From NCBI RefSeq assembly GCF_005889725.1, contig NZ_VCKX01000117.1, forward strand, positions 1-34,250: a DNA stretch of 34,250 nt. Reading direction: 5' to 3'. The translations under genes and the position numbers were made by a program. This document shows positions 14,744 to 22,143 of this stretch, in pieces (the first letter of the stretch is position 1; each line of letters begins with the position of its first letter). The notes beneath the pieces were generated by a model, which saw only the letters and a program-made list of their open reading frames with translations, did no database searches and was not told the origin of the DNA. The DNA comes from Nonomuraea zeae (GTDB lineage: Bacteria > Actinomycetota > Actinomycetes > Streptosporangiales > Streptosporangiaceae).

Positions 14744-16204
14744 ATGACGTTCCTCGACCCCAAGATCTGGACAGGATCGATCTTCGACGGCGGCTGGCGG
14801 GCCTCGCGGGCCGGGGACGCGCCGGTCGTCGAGCCGGCGACAGGTGACGAGCTCGGCCGGGCCGGTACGGCAGGCGCCGACGACGTGGCGGCCGCCGCCG
14901 TACGGGCGCGCAAGGAGCAGCGGGCCTGGGCCGCGACGCCGTACGAGGAGCGGGCGGCGCTGCTGCGGCGGGCCGGGCGGCTCTTCGAGGAGCACGCGCA
15001 GGAGATCCAGGACTGGATCGTCCGCGAGTCGGGCGGCGTGCCGGGCAAGGCGGGCTTCGAGACCCACGTGGCGGCGCAGGAGTGCTACGAGGCGGCGGCG
15101 CTGGCCTCGCAGCCGCTCGGCGAGGTGCTGCCGACGGCCCGCAGGCGCCTCAGCTTCGCCCGGCGCGTGCCCGCCGGGGTGGTGGGGGTCATCGCGCCGT
15201 TCAACTTCCCGCTCATCCTGGGCATCAGGTCGGTCGCGCCGGCGCTCGCGCTGGGGAACGCGGTCGTGTTCAAGCCCGACCAGCGCACCGCCGTGTGCGG
15301 CGGGTTCTCGATCGCGCGGGTCTTCGAGGAGGCCGGGCTGCCCAGCGGGCTGCTGCACGTCCTGCCCGGCGGCCCGGAGGCCGGGCAGGCGCTGGTCGCC
15401 GACCCGAACATCCCCGTGATCTCCTTCACCGGCTCCACCGCGGCCGGGCGCAGGGTCGGCGAGGCCGCGGGGCGCCTGCTCAAGCGGGTGCACCTGGAGC
15501 TGGGCGGGAACTCGGCGCTCGTCGTGTTCGACGACGCGGACCTCGAACCGGCCGCCTCGGCGGGCGCGTGGGCGTCGTTCTTCCACCAGGGGCAGATCTG
15601 CATGACCTCGGGCCGGCACCTGGTGCACGAGGCCGTGGCCGACGAGTACGTCGAGCGCCTCGCCGCCAAGGCCGCCGCGCTGCCGGTCGGCGATCCGGCG
15701 ACCGGCCAGGTCGCGCTGGGCCCGCTCATCGACGCCGGGCAGCGCGACCGGGTGCACCGGCTGGTCACCGAGAGCGTGGCGGCCGGGGCCAGGCTCGCCG
15801 CGGGCGGGACCTACGACCGGCTGTTCTACCGGCCCACCGTGCTGGCCGGGGTGACGGCCTCCGCGCCCGCGTACGCGGAGGAGGTGTTCGGGCCGGTGGC
15901 GCCGGTGATGACGTTCTCCTCGCTGGAGGAGGCGGCGGCGCTGGCCGCCGACTCCGAGTACGGCCTCTCGCTCGGCATCCTCACCCGCGACGTGATGAAG
16001 GGCCTGGCCCTGGCCGACCTGGTGCCGACCGGCATCGTGCACATCAACGACCAGACCGTGGACGACGAGGCGGTGGCCCCGTTCGGCGGGGTGGGGGCCT
16101 CGGGCACGGGCACGCGGTTCGGCGGGACCGGGGCGAACATCGACGCCTTCACGGAGACGCAGTGGGTCACCATGCAGGGTGACGTCGCCGCATACCCCTT
16201 CTGA
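14744..16204 (+). CDS. Aldehyde dehydrogenase, benzaldehyde dehydrogenase-like
   Basis: A 486-residue NAD(P)-dependent ALDH expected to oxidise the decarboxylase product to the acid. The motifs are complete: Asn154 in Ala-Pro-Phe-Asn-Phe-Pro, Lys177 in Phe-Lys-Pro, the cofactor loop Phe-Thr-Gly-Ser-Thr-Ala-Ala-Gly-Arg from 228, general base Glu252 in Leu-Glu-Leu-Gly-Gly-Asn, and nucleophile Cys286 in Gly-Gln-Ile-Cys-Met-Thr-Ser-Gly. The pattern resembles the benzaldehyde/vanillin dehydrogenase branch. The ATG at 14744 has AAGGAGG 6 bases upstream. It follows the decarboxylase by 23 bp, the only non-overlapping junction in the operon, and is the last gene of the operon proper. The regulator at 16259 follows on the same strand. 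Confidence 0.92.
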   Translation: MTFLDPKIWTGSIFDGGWRASRAGDAPVVEPATGDELGRAGTAGADDVAAAAVRARKEQRAWAATPYEERAALLRRAGRLFEEHAQEIQDWIVRESGGVPGKAGFETHVAAQECYEAAALASQPLGEVLPTARRRLSFARRVPAGVVGVIAPFNFPLILGIRSVAPALALGNAVVFKPDQRTAVCGGFSIARVFEEAGLPSGLLHVLPGGPEAGQALVADPNIPVISFTGSTAAGRRVGEAAGRLLKRVHLELGGNSALVVFDDADLEPAASAGAWASFFHQGQICMTSGRHLVHEAVADEYVERLAAKAAALPVGDPATGQVALGPLIDAGQRDRVHRLVTESVAAGARLAAGGTYDRLFYRPTVLAGVTASAPAYAEEVFGPVAPVMTFSSLEEAAALAADSEYGLSLGILTRDVMKGLALADLVPTGIVHINDQTVDDEAVAPFGGVGASGTGTRFGGTGANIDAFTETQWVTMQGDVAAYPF

Positions 16205-16225
16205 CGTCGGATTTCCTCACAATGG

Positions 16226-16252
16226 CGATATCGGGCATGTGCCCGGTATCGT
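16226..16252 (+). promoter_or_regulatory. 26-bp dyad overlapping a leaderless -10 element
   Basis: Two 12-bp inverted arms, CGATATCGGGCA (16226-16237) and TGCCCGGTATCG (16240-16251), match at 11 of 12 positions around a 2-bp centre. The right arm contains TATCGT (16247-16252), a TANNNT -10 element 6 bases before the ATG at 16259. That spacing is typical of leaderless actinobacterial transcripts, and no RBS is visible. A bound regulator would block the -10, so autoregulation by the HTH protein encoded here is the simplest reading. Confidence 0.6.
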
Positions 16253-16258
16253 CGCTAG

Positions 16259-18052
16259 ATGGGGAAACGTCTCGAAGCCGAGCCTGCGTTTCGAGCCAGG
16301 CTCACGGTGGACGCCGCACAGCGCGTCCACACCGGCGCCGCCGCGTTCTTCGCGGGCGAACGCTCGCTGGTCGGCCATGCCAGGCGGGCCGCCGAGGAGT
16401 CTCCCGGCGTGCTGCGCTACTACTGGCGGGGCGCGGACCGGCACCTGTACCGGGTGACGATCGAGGTCTCCGGCACCGAGCGCGGCACGGTGACGGGGCT
16501 GGAGGCGCAGCGGTGCGAGCCGCCGTGGGGGCTGACCCAGCGCGAGCACGAGGTGCTGACCTGCGTGGCGGTCGGGATGACGAACCCGGAGACGGCCGCG
16601 CGGGTGGGCTGCGGCACCCGTACCGTGGGGACGCATGTCGAGCACGTGCTGGCCAAGCTGGGCGCGCCGACCCGGGCGGCGGCCGCCGCGCTCGCGGTGG
16701 CCGAGGACGCGCTGCTGGCGCCGTTCCCCGGGCCGGACGGGTTCGAGCTCACCGCCGTCGGGCGGGTGACCAGGGACGGCGCTGACCTGCCCGTCCCCAG
16801 AGCGCCGTCGGCGGCGCGGGGCGGCGCGCGGCGGCCCATCAGGCTGGGGGCGATCTACCCGCTCGACGGGCCGCGGCGGTTCGACGCGCTCGCGATGCGG
16901 AGGGGCGCGGCGATCGCCGTGGAGGAGCTGAACGCCAGGGGCGGCGTCGGCGGGCGGCGCGTCGACCACCTCGCCATCGAGGTCTCCGGCGACGCCGACG
17001 GCGACCTGCTGGACGCGGTGGAGTATCTGCGCTCGCACGACGTGGACGCCATCACGCTGGGCAACGTCAGCCCGCGCCACCACCTCGGGGCGATCACGCT
17101 GGCCGCCGAGTACCGGGCGCCTCTCATGCACTCCATGGTCGCCCCCGTCATCACCGAGCACGTGCACGACAATCCCGGCGTGCTCGGGCAGACGTTCCAG
17201 GTGTGCGCGACCGAGACCGCGTACCTGTCGGGGTTCGTGCGCACGCTGGACCTGCTCACGCGCTCCGGGCAGTGGCGGCCGGACAACCGGCGGCTCGTGG
17301 CGCTGCTCCGCGCCGACGGCCACGACGCGGCCCAGGCGTACGGGCTCGACCGGCTCGCGGGCGCGCACGGCTGGGACCTGGCGGCCATGATGCCGATCCC
17401 GGACACGCGGGTGCCGTGGCCGGAGGTGGTCGCGTCGGTGCGGGCGCTCGACCCGGCCGCGGTCCTGGTGTGCACGTACGTGGAGGACGAGCTGCGGCGT
17501 TTCCTCCAGGAGCTGCGCGGCGGCGGGAGCCGCACGCTCGTCTACACGGTGTGGACGCCGACGATCCCGCGCTTCGAGGAACGGATGGAAGGGCTGGCCG
17601 AAGGGCTGCTGTGGTCCACGGTCATCGGGACGTACGGGGATCCGGTGAGCACCAGGTTCATGCAGCGCTACCGGCACGCGTACGGCGACGAGCCCGGCAG
17701 CGGCAGCGCGGCGATCCACTACGACATGATCCACATGCTGGCCGGGGCCTGGTCGGCGGTGGGGCGGCCGTGGGATTTCGGTGCCGTGGTGCGCTCGCTG
17801 CGGGAGGGCGTGCACCGCGGGGCCGCCGGGCCGTACTACTTCGGCGGTCGCGGGCAGCGCGCGCTGGTCTACCCCGACGACACCGCCGACGCCTCGCTGG
17901 CCCACGCGCATCTCGTCCACCAGGTGCAGGACGGCAGGAGCCGGGTCATCATGCCGGCCGAGCTGGCCAGGGACACCTTCCGCAGCCCCGGGCTAGGAGC
18001 GGGCCCGGCGCGGGGAACCGGCCCGGGGCTGGGCGCCGTCGGGCAGCCATGA
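16259..18052 (+). CDS. LuxR-type HTH fused to type I periplasmic-binding-protein sensor
   Basis: A 597-residue protein with no signal peptide or membrane segment. Residues 1-90 are an unassigned N-terminal domain. Residues 91-150 are a LuxR/GerE-type HTH (Leu-Thr-Gln-Arg-Glu-His-Glu-Val-Leu, Gly-Met-Thr-Asn-Pro-Glu-Thr-Ala, Arg-Thr-Val-Gly-Thr-His-Val-Glu-His-Val-Leu-Ala-Lys-Leu). After a linker, residues 194-565 are a branched-chain-amino-acid/amide-type binding domain (Ile-Arg-Leu-Gly-Ala-Ile-Tyr-Pro-Leu-Asp-Gly, Gly-Ala-Ala-Ile-Ala-Val-Glu-Glu-Leu-Asn, Tyr-Asp-Met-Ile-His-Met). AmiC shows that such domains can sense amides inside the cell. A binding domain C-terminal to the HTH makes a plausible one-component sensor. 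It follows the ALDH by 54 bp and converges, with a 60-bp overlap, on an operon of amide-hydrolase-type genes; either could be its target. Confidence 0.85.
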   Translation: MGKRLEAEPAFRARLTVDAAQRVHTGAAAFFAGERSLVGHARRAAEESPGVLRYYWRGADRHLYRVTIEVSGTERGTVTGLEAQRCEPPWGLTQREHEVLTCVAVGMTNPETAARVGCGTRTVGTHVEHVLAKLGAPTRAAAAALAVAEDALLAPFPGPDGFELTAVGRVTRDGADLPVPRAPSAARGGARRPIRLGAIYPLDGPRRFDALAMRRGAAIAVEELNARGGVGGRRVDHLAIEVSGDADGDLLDAVEYLRSHDVDAITLGNVSPRHHLGAITLAAEYRAPLMHSMVAPVITEHVHDNPGVLGQTFQVCATETAYLSGFVRTLDLLTRSGQWRPDNRRLVALLRADGHDAAQAYGLDRLAGAHGWDLAAMMPIPDTRVPWPEVVASVRALDPAAVLVCTYVEDELRRFLQELRGGGSRTLVYTVWTPTIPRFEERMEGLAEGLLWSTVIGTYGDPVSTRFMQRYRHAYGDEPGSGSAAIHYDMIHMLAGAWSAVGRPWDFGAVVRSLREGVHRGAAGPYYFGGRGQRALVYPDDTADASLAHAHLVHQVQDGRSRVIMPAELARDTFRSPGLGAGPARGTGPGLGAVGQP

Positions 18053-18772
18053 GGGCGCGTTGACCGGCCCCAGGCCCGCGCCGCCGTCCGCCGCGAGCAC
18101 GTGCCCGTTGACCCAGGCCGAGTCCTCGGAGCACAGCCACAGCAGGCTCGGCACGATGTCGGCGGGCGTGGCCACGCGGCCTGCCGGGCTCGCCGCGCGC
18201 ACGGCTTCGACGTAGTCGCCGGGGACCGGGTTCAGCGGGGAGCCGACGTCCACGAAGCCGGGGGCGACGGCGTTGACGCGGATCCCGAGCGGTCCGAGCT
18301 CCAGCGCGAGCCCTCTGGTCACGGCCTCCAGCGCCGCCTTCGACGCCGCGTACACCGTGGTGCCCGGGCGGGGTCGCTGGGCGCCGCCCGTGCTGGTGAA
18401 CACGACGGTGGCCGGGCGCGCGGCGCGTACGCACAGCTCGGCCAGGGTCGTCGCGGCCACCAGCGCGGAGCGGGTGTTCACGGCCACCACCGTGTCGAAC
18501 AGCTCCTCGGTCGTCTCCAGCGCCCTGCGTGCCGGGAACAGGCCCGCGACGTGCAGCAGCGCGTCCAGCGGCCCGTGACGCTCCCAGGCGGCCACGACCG
18601 CCGCCCGCGCGGCCCCCTTCGCGCCGAGGTCGGCCACCACGTGCCGCGGGTGATCCGCCTCGACCGTGGAGCCCGGCGCGTCCACCGCCACCACCTCGTC
18701 GCCCCTCCGCTCCAGCGCGGCGCAGGCCGCGGAGCCGATGCCGCCGCTCGCGCCCATCACGAGGACGCGCAT
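17993..18772 (-). CDS. SDR family oxidoreductase (first of two in this operon by position)
   Basis: A 259-residue classical short-chain dehydrogenase. The dinucleotide motif is Gly-Ala-Ser-Gly-Gly-Ile-Gly (7-13). Asp31 at the end of the second strand favours NAD(H). His-Val-Ala-Gly (74-77) replaces the usual Asn-Asn-Ala-Gly. Catalytic Ser127, Tyr141 and Lys145 (Tyr-Ala-Ala-Ser-Lys) are present. The ATG at 18772 overlaps the stop of the upstream deacetylase-type gene as TGATG, so translation is coupled. The last 20 or so residues are a basic, proline-rich tail. The tail's 60 bp overlap the 3' end of the convergent HTH/sensor gene. It is last in the five-gene minus-strand operon; substrate unknown. 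Confidence 0.9.
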   Translation of the reverse strand: MRVLVMGASGGIGSAACAALERRGDEVVAVDAPGSTVEADHPRHVVADLGAKGAARAAVVAAWERHGPLDALLHVAGLFPARRALETTEELFDTVVAVNTRSALVAATTLAELCVRAARPATVVFTSTGGAQRPRPGTTVYAASKAALEAVTRGLALELGPLGIRVNAVAPGFVDVGSPLNPVPGDYVEAVRAASPAGRVATPADIVPSLLWLCSEDSAWVNGHVLAADGGAGLGPVNAPSWLPDGAQPRAGSPRRARS

Positions 18773-19602
18773 CAGGCGCCCGCCCTGACGGCCCTGGCGG
18801 TGTCCAGGCAGGTACGGAAGTCGAGCGGCCGGTCGAGGCAGGCGTCGAGGAAGCGTTCGAGGCCCAGCAGGCGATGCCCGCGCCCGATGACCTGCGGATG
18901 GAACGTCAGCACGCACACCCCGCCCGGCTCGTAGCGCAGCAGGTAGTCGATGTCGCCGAGGAAGTTGCGGAAGACGCTGTCCGGCTCGCGCAGCCCCGGC
19001 ATGATCCCGTTGTCCGTACGCAGGTACTCGAACTGGGGGTAGTCGTCGAGCGACCACGACACCGGCAGCTCGACGAGCGAGGTGGGCTCGCCGAAGCGGT
19101 ACGGGCCGTCCAGGTCGGGCACGTCGCCGCGCCTGGCGTAGTAGGGGGTGTAGTCGGTGGCCATGAGGCTGGAGTCGTACTCGCAGCCCAGCTCCAGCAG
19201 CACGTCCACGGTCGAGGGGGTGAAGTCCCAGCTCGGCGTGCGGTTGCCACGGGGGTCGTAGCCGGTGACCTTCCTGATCGAGTCGCGCGCCCGCGTCGCC
19301 GCGGCCAGCTCGCCGTCGCGGTCGAGCTTGGAGACCGGCTCGTGCAGGTAGCCGTGCAGGGCGATCTCGTGGCCTGCCTCCGCGATGGCGGCGCACTGGC
19401 CGGGATAGGTGTCCACGGTGTGCCCGGGGATGAAGAACGTGGCGGTGAGCTCGCGCTCGCGCAGCATCCTGAGGATCCGCGGCACCGCGTGCGCCCCGAA
19501 CTCGCCGCGCGAGACGGGCCCCGGCGACGTCATCCCGCGGGCCAGCCAGAGCGAGATCGCGTCGAAGTCGAACGTGAGGCAGATGGTCGATCGGTCAGGC
19601 AT
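18772..19602 (-). CDS. Polysaccharide deacetylase-fold hydrolase (PgdA/imidase/PuuE branch)
   Basis: A 276-residue NodB-type metal hydrolase without a signal peptide. Metal and catalytic motifs are Thr-Phe-Asp-Phe-Asp-Ala (10-15, Asp12/Asp14) and His-Gly-Tyr-Leu-His (83-87). Further on are Gly-Asn-Arg-Thr-Pro-Ser-Trp near 119-125 and a C-terminal Leu-Thr-Phe-His-Pro-Gln segment. This is the cytosolic sub-branch that includes H. pylori PgdA, PuuE allantoinase and cyclic imide hydrolase, so the substrate may be a small amide or imide rather than a polysaccharide. The ATG at 19602 (AGGGGAG upstream) overlaps the C45 gene stop by 8 bp; the longer upstream frame is not supported. Partnering with an Ntn amidase-type gene and a transporter favours small-molecule catabolism. 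Confidence 0.87.
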   Translation of the reverse strand: MPDRSTICLTFDFDAISLWLARGMTSPGPVSRGEFGAHAVPRILRMLRERELTATFFIPGHTVDTYPGQCAAIAEAGHEIALHGYLHEPVSKLDRDGELAAATRARDSIRKVTGYDPRGNRTPSWDFTPSTVDVLLELGCEYDSSLMATDYTPYYARRGDVPDLDGPYRFGEPTSLVELPVSWSLDDYPQFEYLRTDNGIMPGLREPDSVFRNFLGDIDYLLRYEPGGVCVLTFHPQVIGRGHRLLGLERFLDACLDRPLDFRTCLDTARAVRAGA

Positions 19603-20728
19603 GGTGCTCCCCTGCGTGGAAACGGGTCTCCGGGCGCGCGCCGGGCGCGAACACGTCGTCCAGGCGCCAGTGCTCATAGGGCCGCTCGCACGGCGGCGCC
19701 GCCGCGATGTACAGCTCGCGCAGGTCCAGGTCCATCAGCACCGAGTAGACCGAGGCGACCTCGTCGCCCTTGACCACGTCCGGGTTCACGTGGCGGCAGA
19801 TGCCGTCGGGATAGGAGTAGTGGTCGCGCAGCGCGGCGACGATGTCGGCGAGGTCCAGGGTCCTGGCCGCGGCGGCGTCCTCCAGCAGGTGCCTGGCCCG
19901 CGCCGGCCGCAGCAGGGTCAGCGCCGACGTCGCGGCCTTCCTGTCCACCAGCGGCAGCGGGCACTGGAAGTGGTTGGAGTGGGTGATCAGCCCGTCCTGC
20001 GGCAGCATCGCGCCGAACACGTCCGGCGCCACCTCCAGGTCGATCGCCTCGCCTCCGGCGTCCGCGATGAGCAGGTTGCCGGAGGAGATCCGGCGCACGT
20101 CCAGGGCCTTGCGATGGGCCTCGCTCATCGTCCGCGACTGCAGGACGCCGCGCAGCAGATAGTGGTACGGCACGCCCGCCCCGCCGGTGTCGCGGTCGGA
20201 GACCAGCAGGTTCGCGCAGACGCCGAGGCCCGCCGAGTTGAGCCCCGACTTCGCCAGCATGCCCGCCTCGGCCAGGGTGAGCACGGAGAAGCCCTCGGTG
20301 TCCCTGGTCGCCAGCAGGAACGTGACCGGGCCCTGCTCGGGGTGCCAGTCCCAGTTCTGGGCGAGCAGCGTGTGGCCGCTCGCGGTGTGCTTGGGGAGCA
20401 CGGCCACCGAGGTGCAGCCCTCGTCGCGGTAGCCGGTGCCGTACAGCATCTCGGTGCGGGCGTTGAGCGCGGTGATGTGCTCGACGGGGCGGCCCGCTCC
20501 GGCGGCCAGCCCCTCCAGCATGGCGGCGATGCGGGCGTCGTACTGCCTGGCCACGTCCAGGTAGGTCGCGCCCCAGCGCAGCACGTCCTTCGCGGAGAGC
20601 CCGGCCTGGTCGCGGAAGCGGCGCAGGTAGGTCTCCGTGCTGCGCTCGACCAGGTCGCTGGTGCGTCGGCCGAGCTCCGCGCCCATCTCCTCGTACGTGC
20701 CCTCGACCGCGATCAGCGGTGGGTTCAT
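19595..20728 (-). CDS. C45-family autoproteolytic acyltransferase/hydrolase (IAT-like Ntn hydrolase)
   Basis: A 377-residue protein of the isopenicillin-N acyltransferase (peptidase C45) family. Such proteins cut themselves before a cysteine and use it as an N-terminal nucleophile on amide bonds. The self-cleavage site is visible as Gly104-Cys105 in Glu-Gly-Cys-Thr-Ser, followed by Gly-His-Thr-Leu-Leu-Ala-Gln-Asn-Trp-Asp-Trp, very like the fungal enzyme. The pro-domain of about 104 residues has the usual length. There is no signal peptide. The start is the ATG at 20728, 12 bp after the MFS stop and behind GAGCC-rich sequence with AAGGAGCC. In this operon it likely hydrolyses or transfers an acyl group on an imported amide; the true substrate cannot be read from sequence. 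Confidence 0.9.
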   Translation of the reverse strand: MNPPLIAVEGTYEEMGAELGRRTSDLVERSTETYLRRFRDQAGLSAKDVLRWGATYLDVARQYDARIAAMLEGLAAGAGRPVEHITALNARTEMLYGTGYRDEGCTSVAVLPKHTASGHTLLAQNWDWHPEQGPVTFLLATRDTEGFSVLTLAEAGMLAKSGLNSAGLGVCANLLVSDRDTGGAGVPYHYLLRGVLQSRTMSEAHRKALDVRRISSGNLLIADAGGEAIDLEVAPDVFGAMLPQDGLITHSNHFQCPLPLVDRKAATSALTLLRPARARHLLEDAAAARTLDLADIVAALRDHYSYPDGICRHVNPDVVKGDEVASVYSVLMDLDLRELYIAAAPPCERPYEHWRLDDVFAPGARPETRFHAGEHHA

Positions 20729-20740
20729 GATCAGGCTCCT

Positions 20741-22120
20741 TCAGTGCAGGCTTCGGTGTGCGCTTTCCTTCATGCCGAGCACCACCGCGAGCGTGACCGC
20801 GGCGGAGACGATCGGCAACAGGGCGGGCGACATCCCGGAGCCGGTGAGCTGCACGACTCCGGTGGCCACGAAGGGCGCGGTGCCGCCGAAGGCCATGACG
20901 GCGAAGTTGTAGCCGATGGACATGGTCGAATAGCGCAGCTTGGTGGGGAACAGCTCCGACAGCGCCGCCGGGCCGGGTCCCGAGAACATCGCCAGGATGA
21001 CGGCGATGACGATCTGGCCTGCGTACACGCCGAGCGCCCCGCCGTTCTGCAGCAGCGCCATCACCGGCCAGCTCAGCAGCAGGAAGCCCGTCGCGGCGGT
21101 CAGCAGCAGCGGCTTGCGGCCGATCCGGTCCGACAGGGCGCCGAACGCCGCGATGCACACGGTCAGCGTCACGAGGCCGACGAGGTTCGAGGTGCGCGCC
21201 ACGCCCGCGTCCACGCCCGCGACGTCGGTGAGCCAGGTGGGCAGGTAGGTGAGGAAGAAGAAGTACGCGACGGTCCAGAGCATCGTGAAGCCGAAGCCGC
21301 GGGCGATGCTGGGCAGCTGGGTGCTCAGGCCCTCGCGCAGCGGGCTCTTCGCGGTCGCGCCCTTGGCCTTCTCCTCGGTGAAGGCCGGGGTCTCCGCCAG
21401 GCCGTACCTCAGCCACAGCGCCGCGACCGCGGTGAGCGCCGACAGCAGGAACGGGATGCGCCAGGCCCACTCGTTCACCTGCTGCTCGGTGAAGATCGTG
21501 GCGTTGAGCGCGACGACCCCCGAGGCCAGCAGGAACCCGGCCGCCGTCGAGACCTGGTTGAAGCTGCCGAAGAACCCGCGCCGGCCGGCCGGGGCGTACT
21601 CGACCAGGAAGGCCGCCGAGCCCGCCCACTCGCCCGCCACCGAGAAGCCCTGCACCATGCGCAGGACGACCAGCAGCACCGGCGCCAGGACGCCGATGCT
21701 CTCGTACGTCGGGAGCAGGCCGATCAGGGTCGTGGCCGCGCCCATCAGCAGGACGCTGACCACGAGCGCGATCCGGCGGCCGAACTTGTCGCCGACGTGA
21801 CCGAAGGTGATCGCGCCGAGCGGGCGCATCAGGAAGCCGACGGCGAACACGGCGAAGGTGTAGAGGGTGCCGACCAGGCCGTCGGACTCGGGGAAGAACA
21901 ACCTGCCCAGGGTGGCCGCCGTGTAGGCGTACACGAGGTTGTCGTAGTTCTCCATGATGTTGCCGAAGCTGCCGGCGACCACCGCGCGCATCTTCGAGCT
22001 CTGGGGTCTGGCCGGGCCGCTCGGGCCGGCCGAGTTGGCCGGGCCGGCAGGGCCGGTCGGGCCGGCCGAGTTGGCCGGGCCGGCAGGGCCGGTCGGGCTG
22101 GTGGGGCTGTGGGCGCTCAT
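20741..22120 (-). CDS. MFS transporter, metabolite:H+ symporter (MHS/ShiA/ProP) type
   Basis: A 459-residue, 12-helix secondary transporter. MHS features are Gly-Ser-Phe-Gly-Asn-Ile-Met-Glu-Asn-Tyr-Asp near 50-60 (the family usually has Glu-Trp-Tyr-Asp there), the loop 2-3 motif Gly-His-Val-Gly-Asp-Lys-Phe-Gly-Arg-Arg (107-116), Gln-Gly-Phe-Ser-Val-Ala-Gly-Glu-Trp, and the second-half repeat Gly-Ala-Leu-Ser-Asp-Arg-Ile-Gly-Arg-Lys. The family moves small carboxylates, shikimate, osmolytes or dicarboxylic acids with protons. The first 43 residues are a Gly/Pro/Ala tail encoded by a 36-bp tandem repeat, ahead of an internal Met44 that could be an alternative start. The RBS before the ATG at 22120 is weak. 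It likely imports the substrate of the C45 and deacetylase-type enzymes. Confidence 0.92.
   Translation of the reverse strand: MSAHSPTSPTGPAGPANSAGPTGPAGPANSAGPSGPARPQSSKMRAVVAGSFGNIMENYDNLVYAYTAATLGRLFFPESDGLVGTLYTFAVFAVGFLMRPLGAITFGHVGDKFGRRIALVVSVLLMGAATTLIGLLPTYESIGVLAPVLLVVLRMVQGFSVAGEWAGSAAFLVEYAPAGRRGFFGSFNQVSTAAGFLLASGVVALNATIFTEQQVNEWAWRIPFLLSALTAVAALWLRYGLAETPAFTEEKAKGATAKSPLREGLSTQLPSIARGFGFTMLWTVAYFFFLTYLPTWLTDVAGVDAGVARTSNLVGLVTLTVCIAAFGALSDRIGRKPLLLTAATGFLLLSWPVMALLQNGGALGVYAGQIVIAVILAMFSGPGPAALSELFPTKLRYSTMSIGYNFAVMAFGGTAPFVATGVVQLTGSGMSPALLPIVSAAVTLAVVLGMKESAHRSLH
22023..22094. repeat. Perfect 36-bp tandem repeat (2 copies) inside the MFS gene
   Basis: Two identical 36-bp units lie at 22023-22058 and 22059-22094. 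On the minus strand they encode the 12-residue unit Thr-Gly-Pro-Ala-Gly-Pro-Ala-Asn-Ser-Ala-Gly-Pro twice, followed by a degenerate part copy. The repeat is confined to the cytosolic N-terminal tail of the transporter. Perfect identity suggests recent duplication and possible length variation between strains. Confidence 0.92.
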
Positions 22121-22143
22121 CTGCTGGTCTCACTCTCAGGGGG

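Noticed and set aside
13131..16204. Classical mandelate operon (mdlABCD)
   Set aside because: Only the decarboxylase-like and ALDH-like steps are present. There is no mandelate racemase or dehydrogenase, and an ABC importer is included.
16259..18052. Exported ABC-transporter binding protein
   Set aside because: There is no signal peptide or lipobox, and a LuxR-type HTH precedes the binding domain, so a cytosolic regulator is a better reading.
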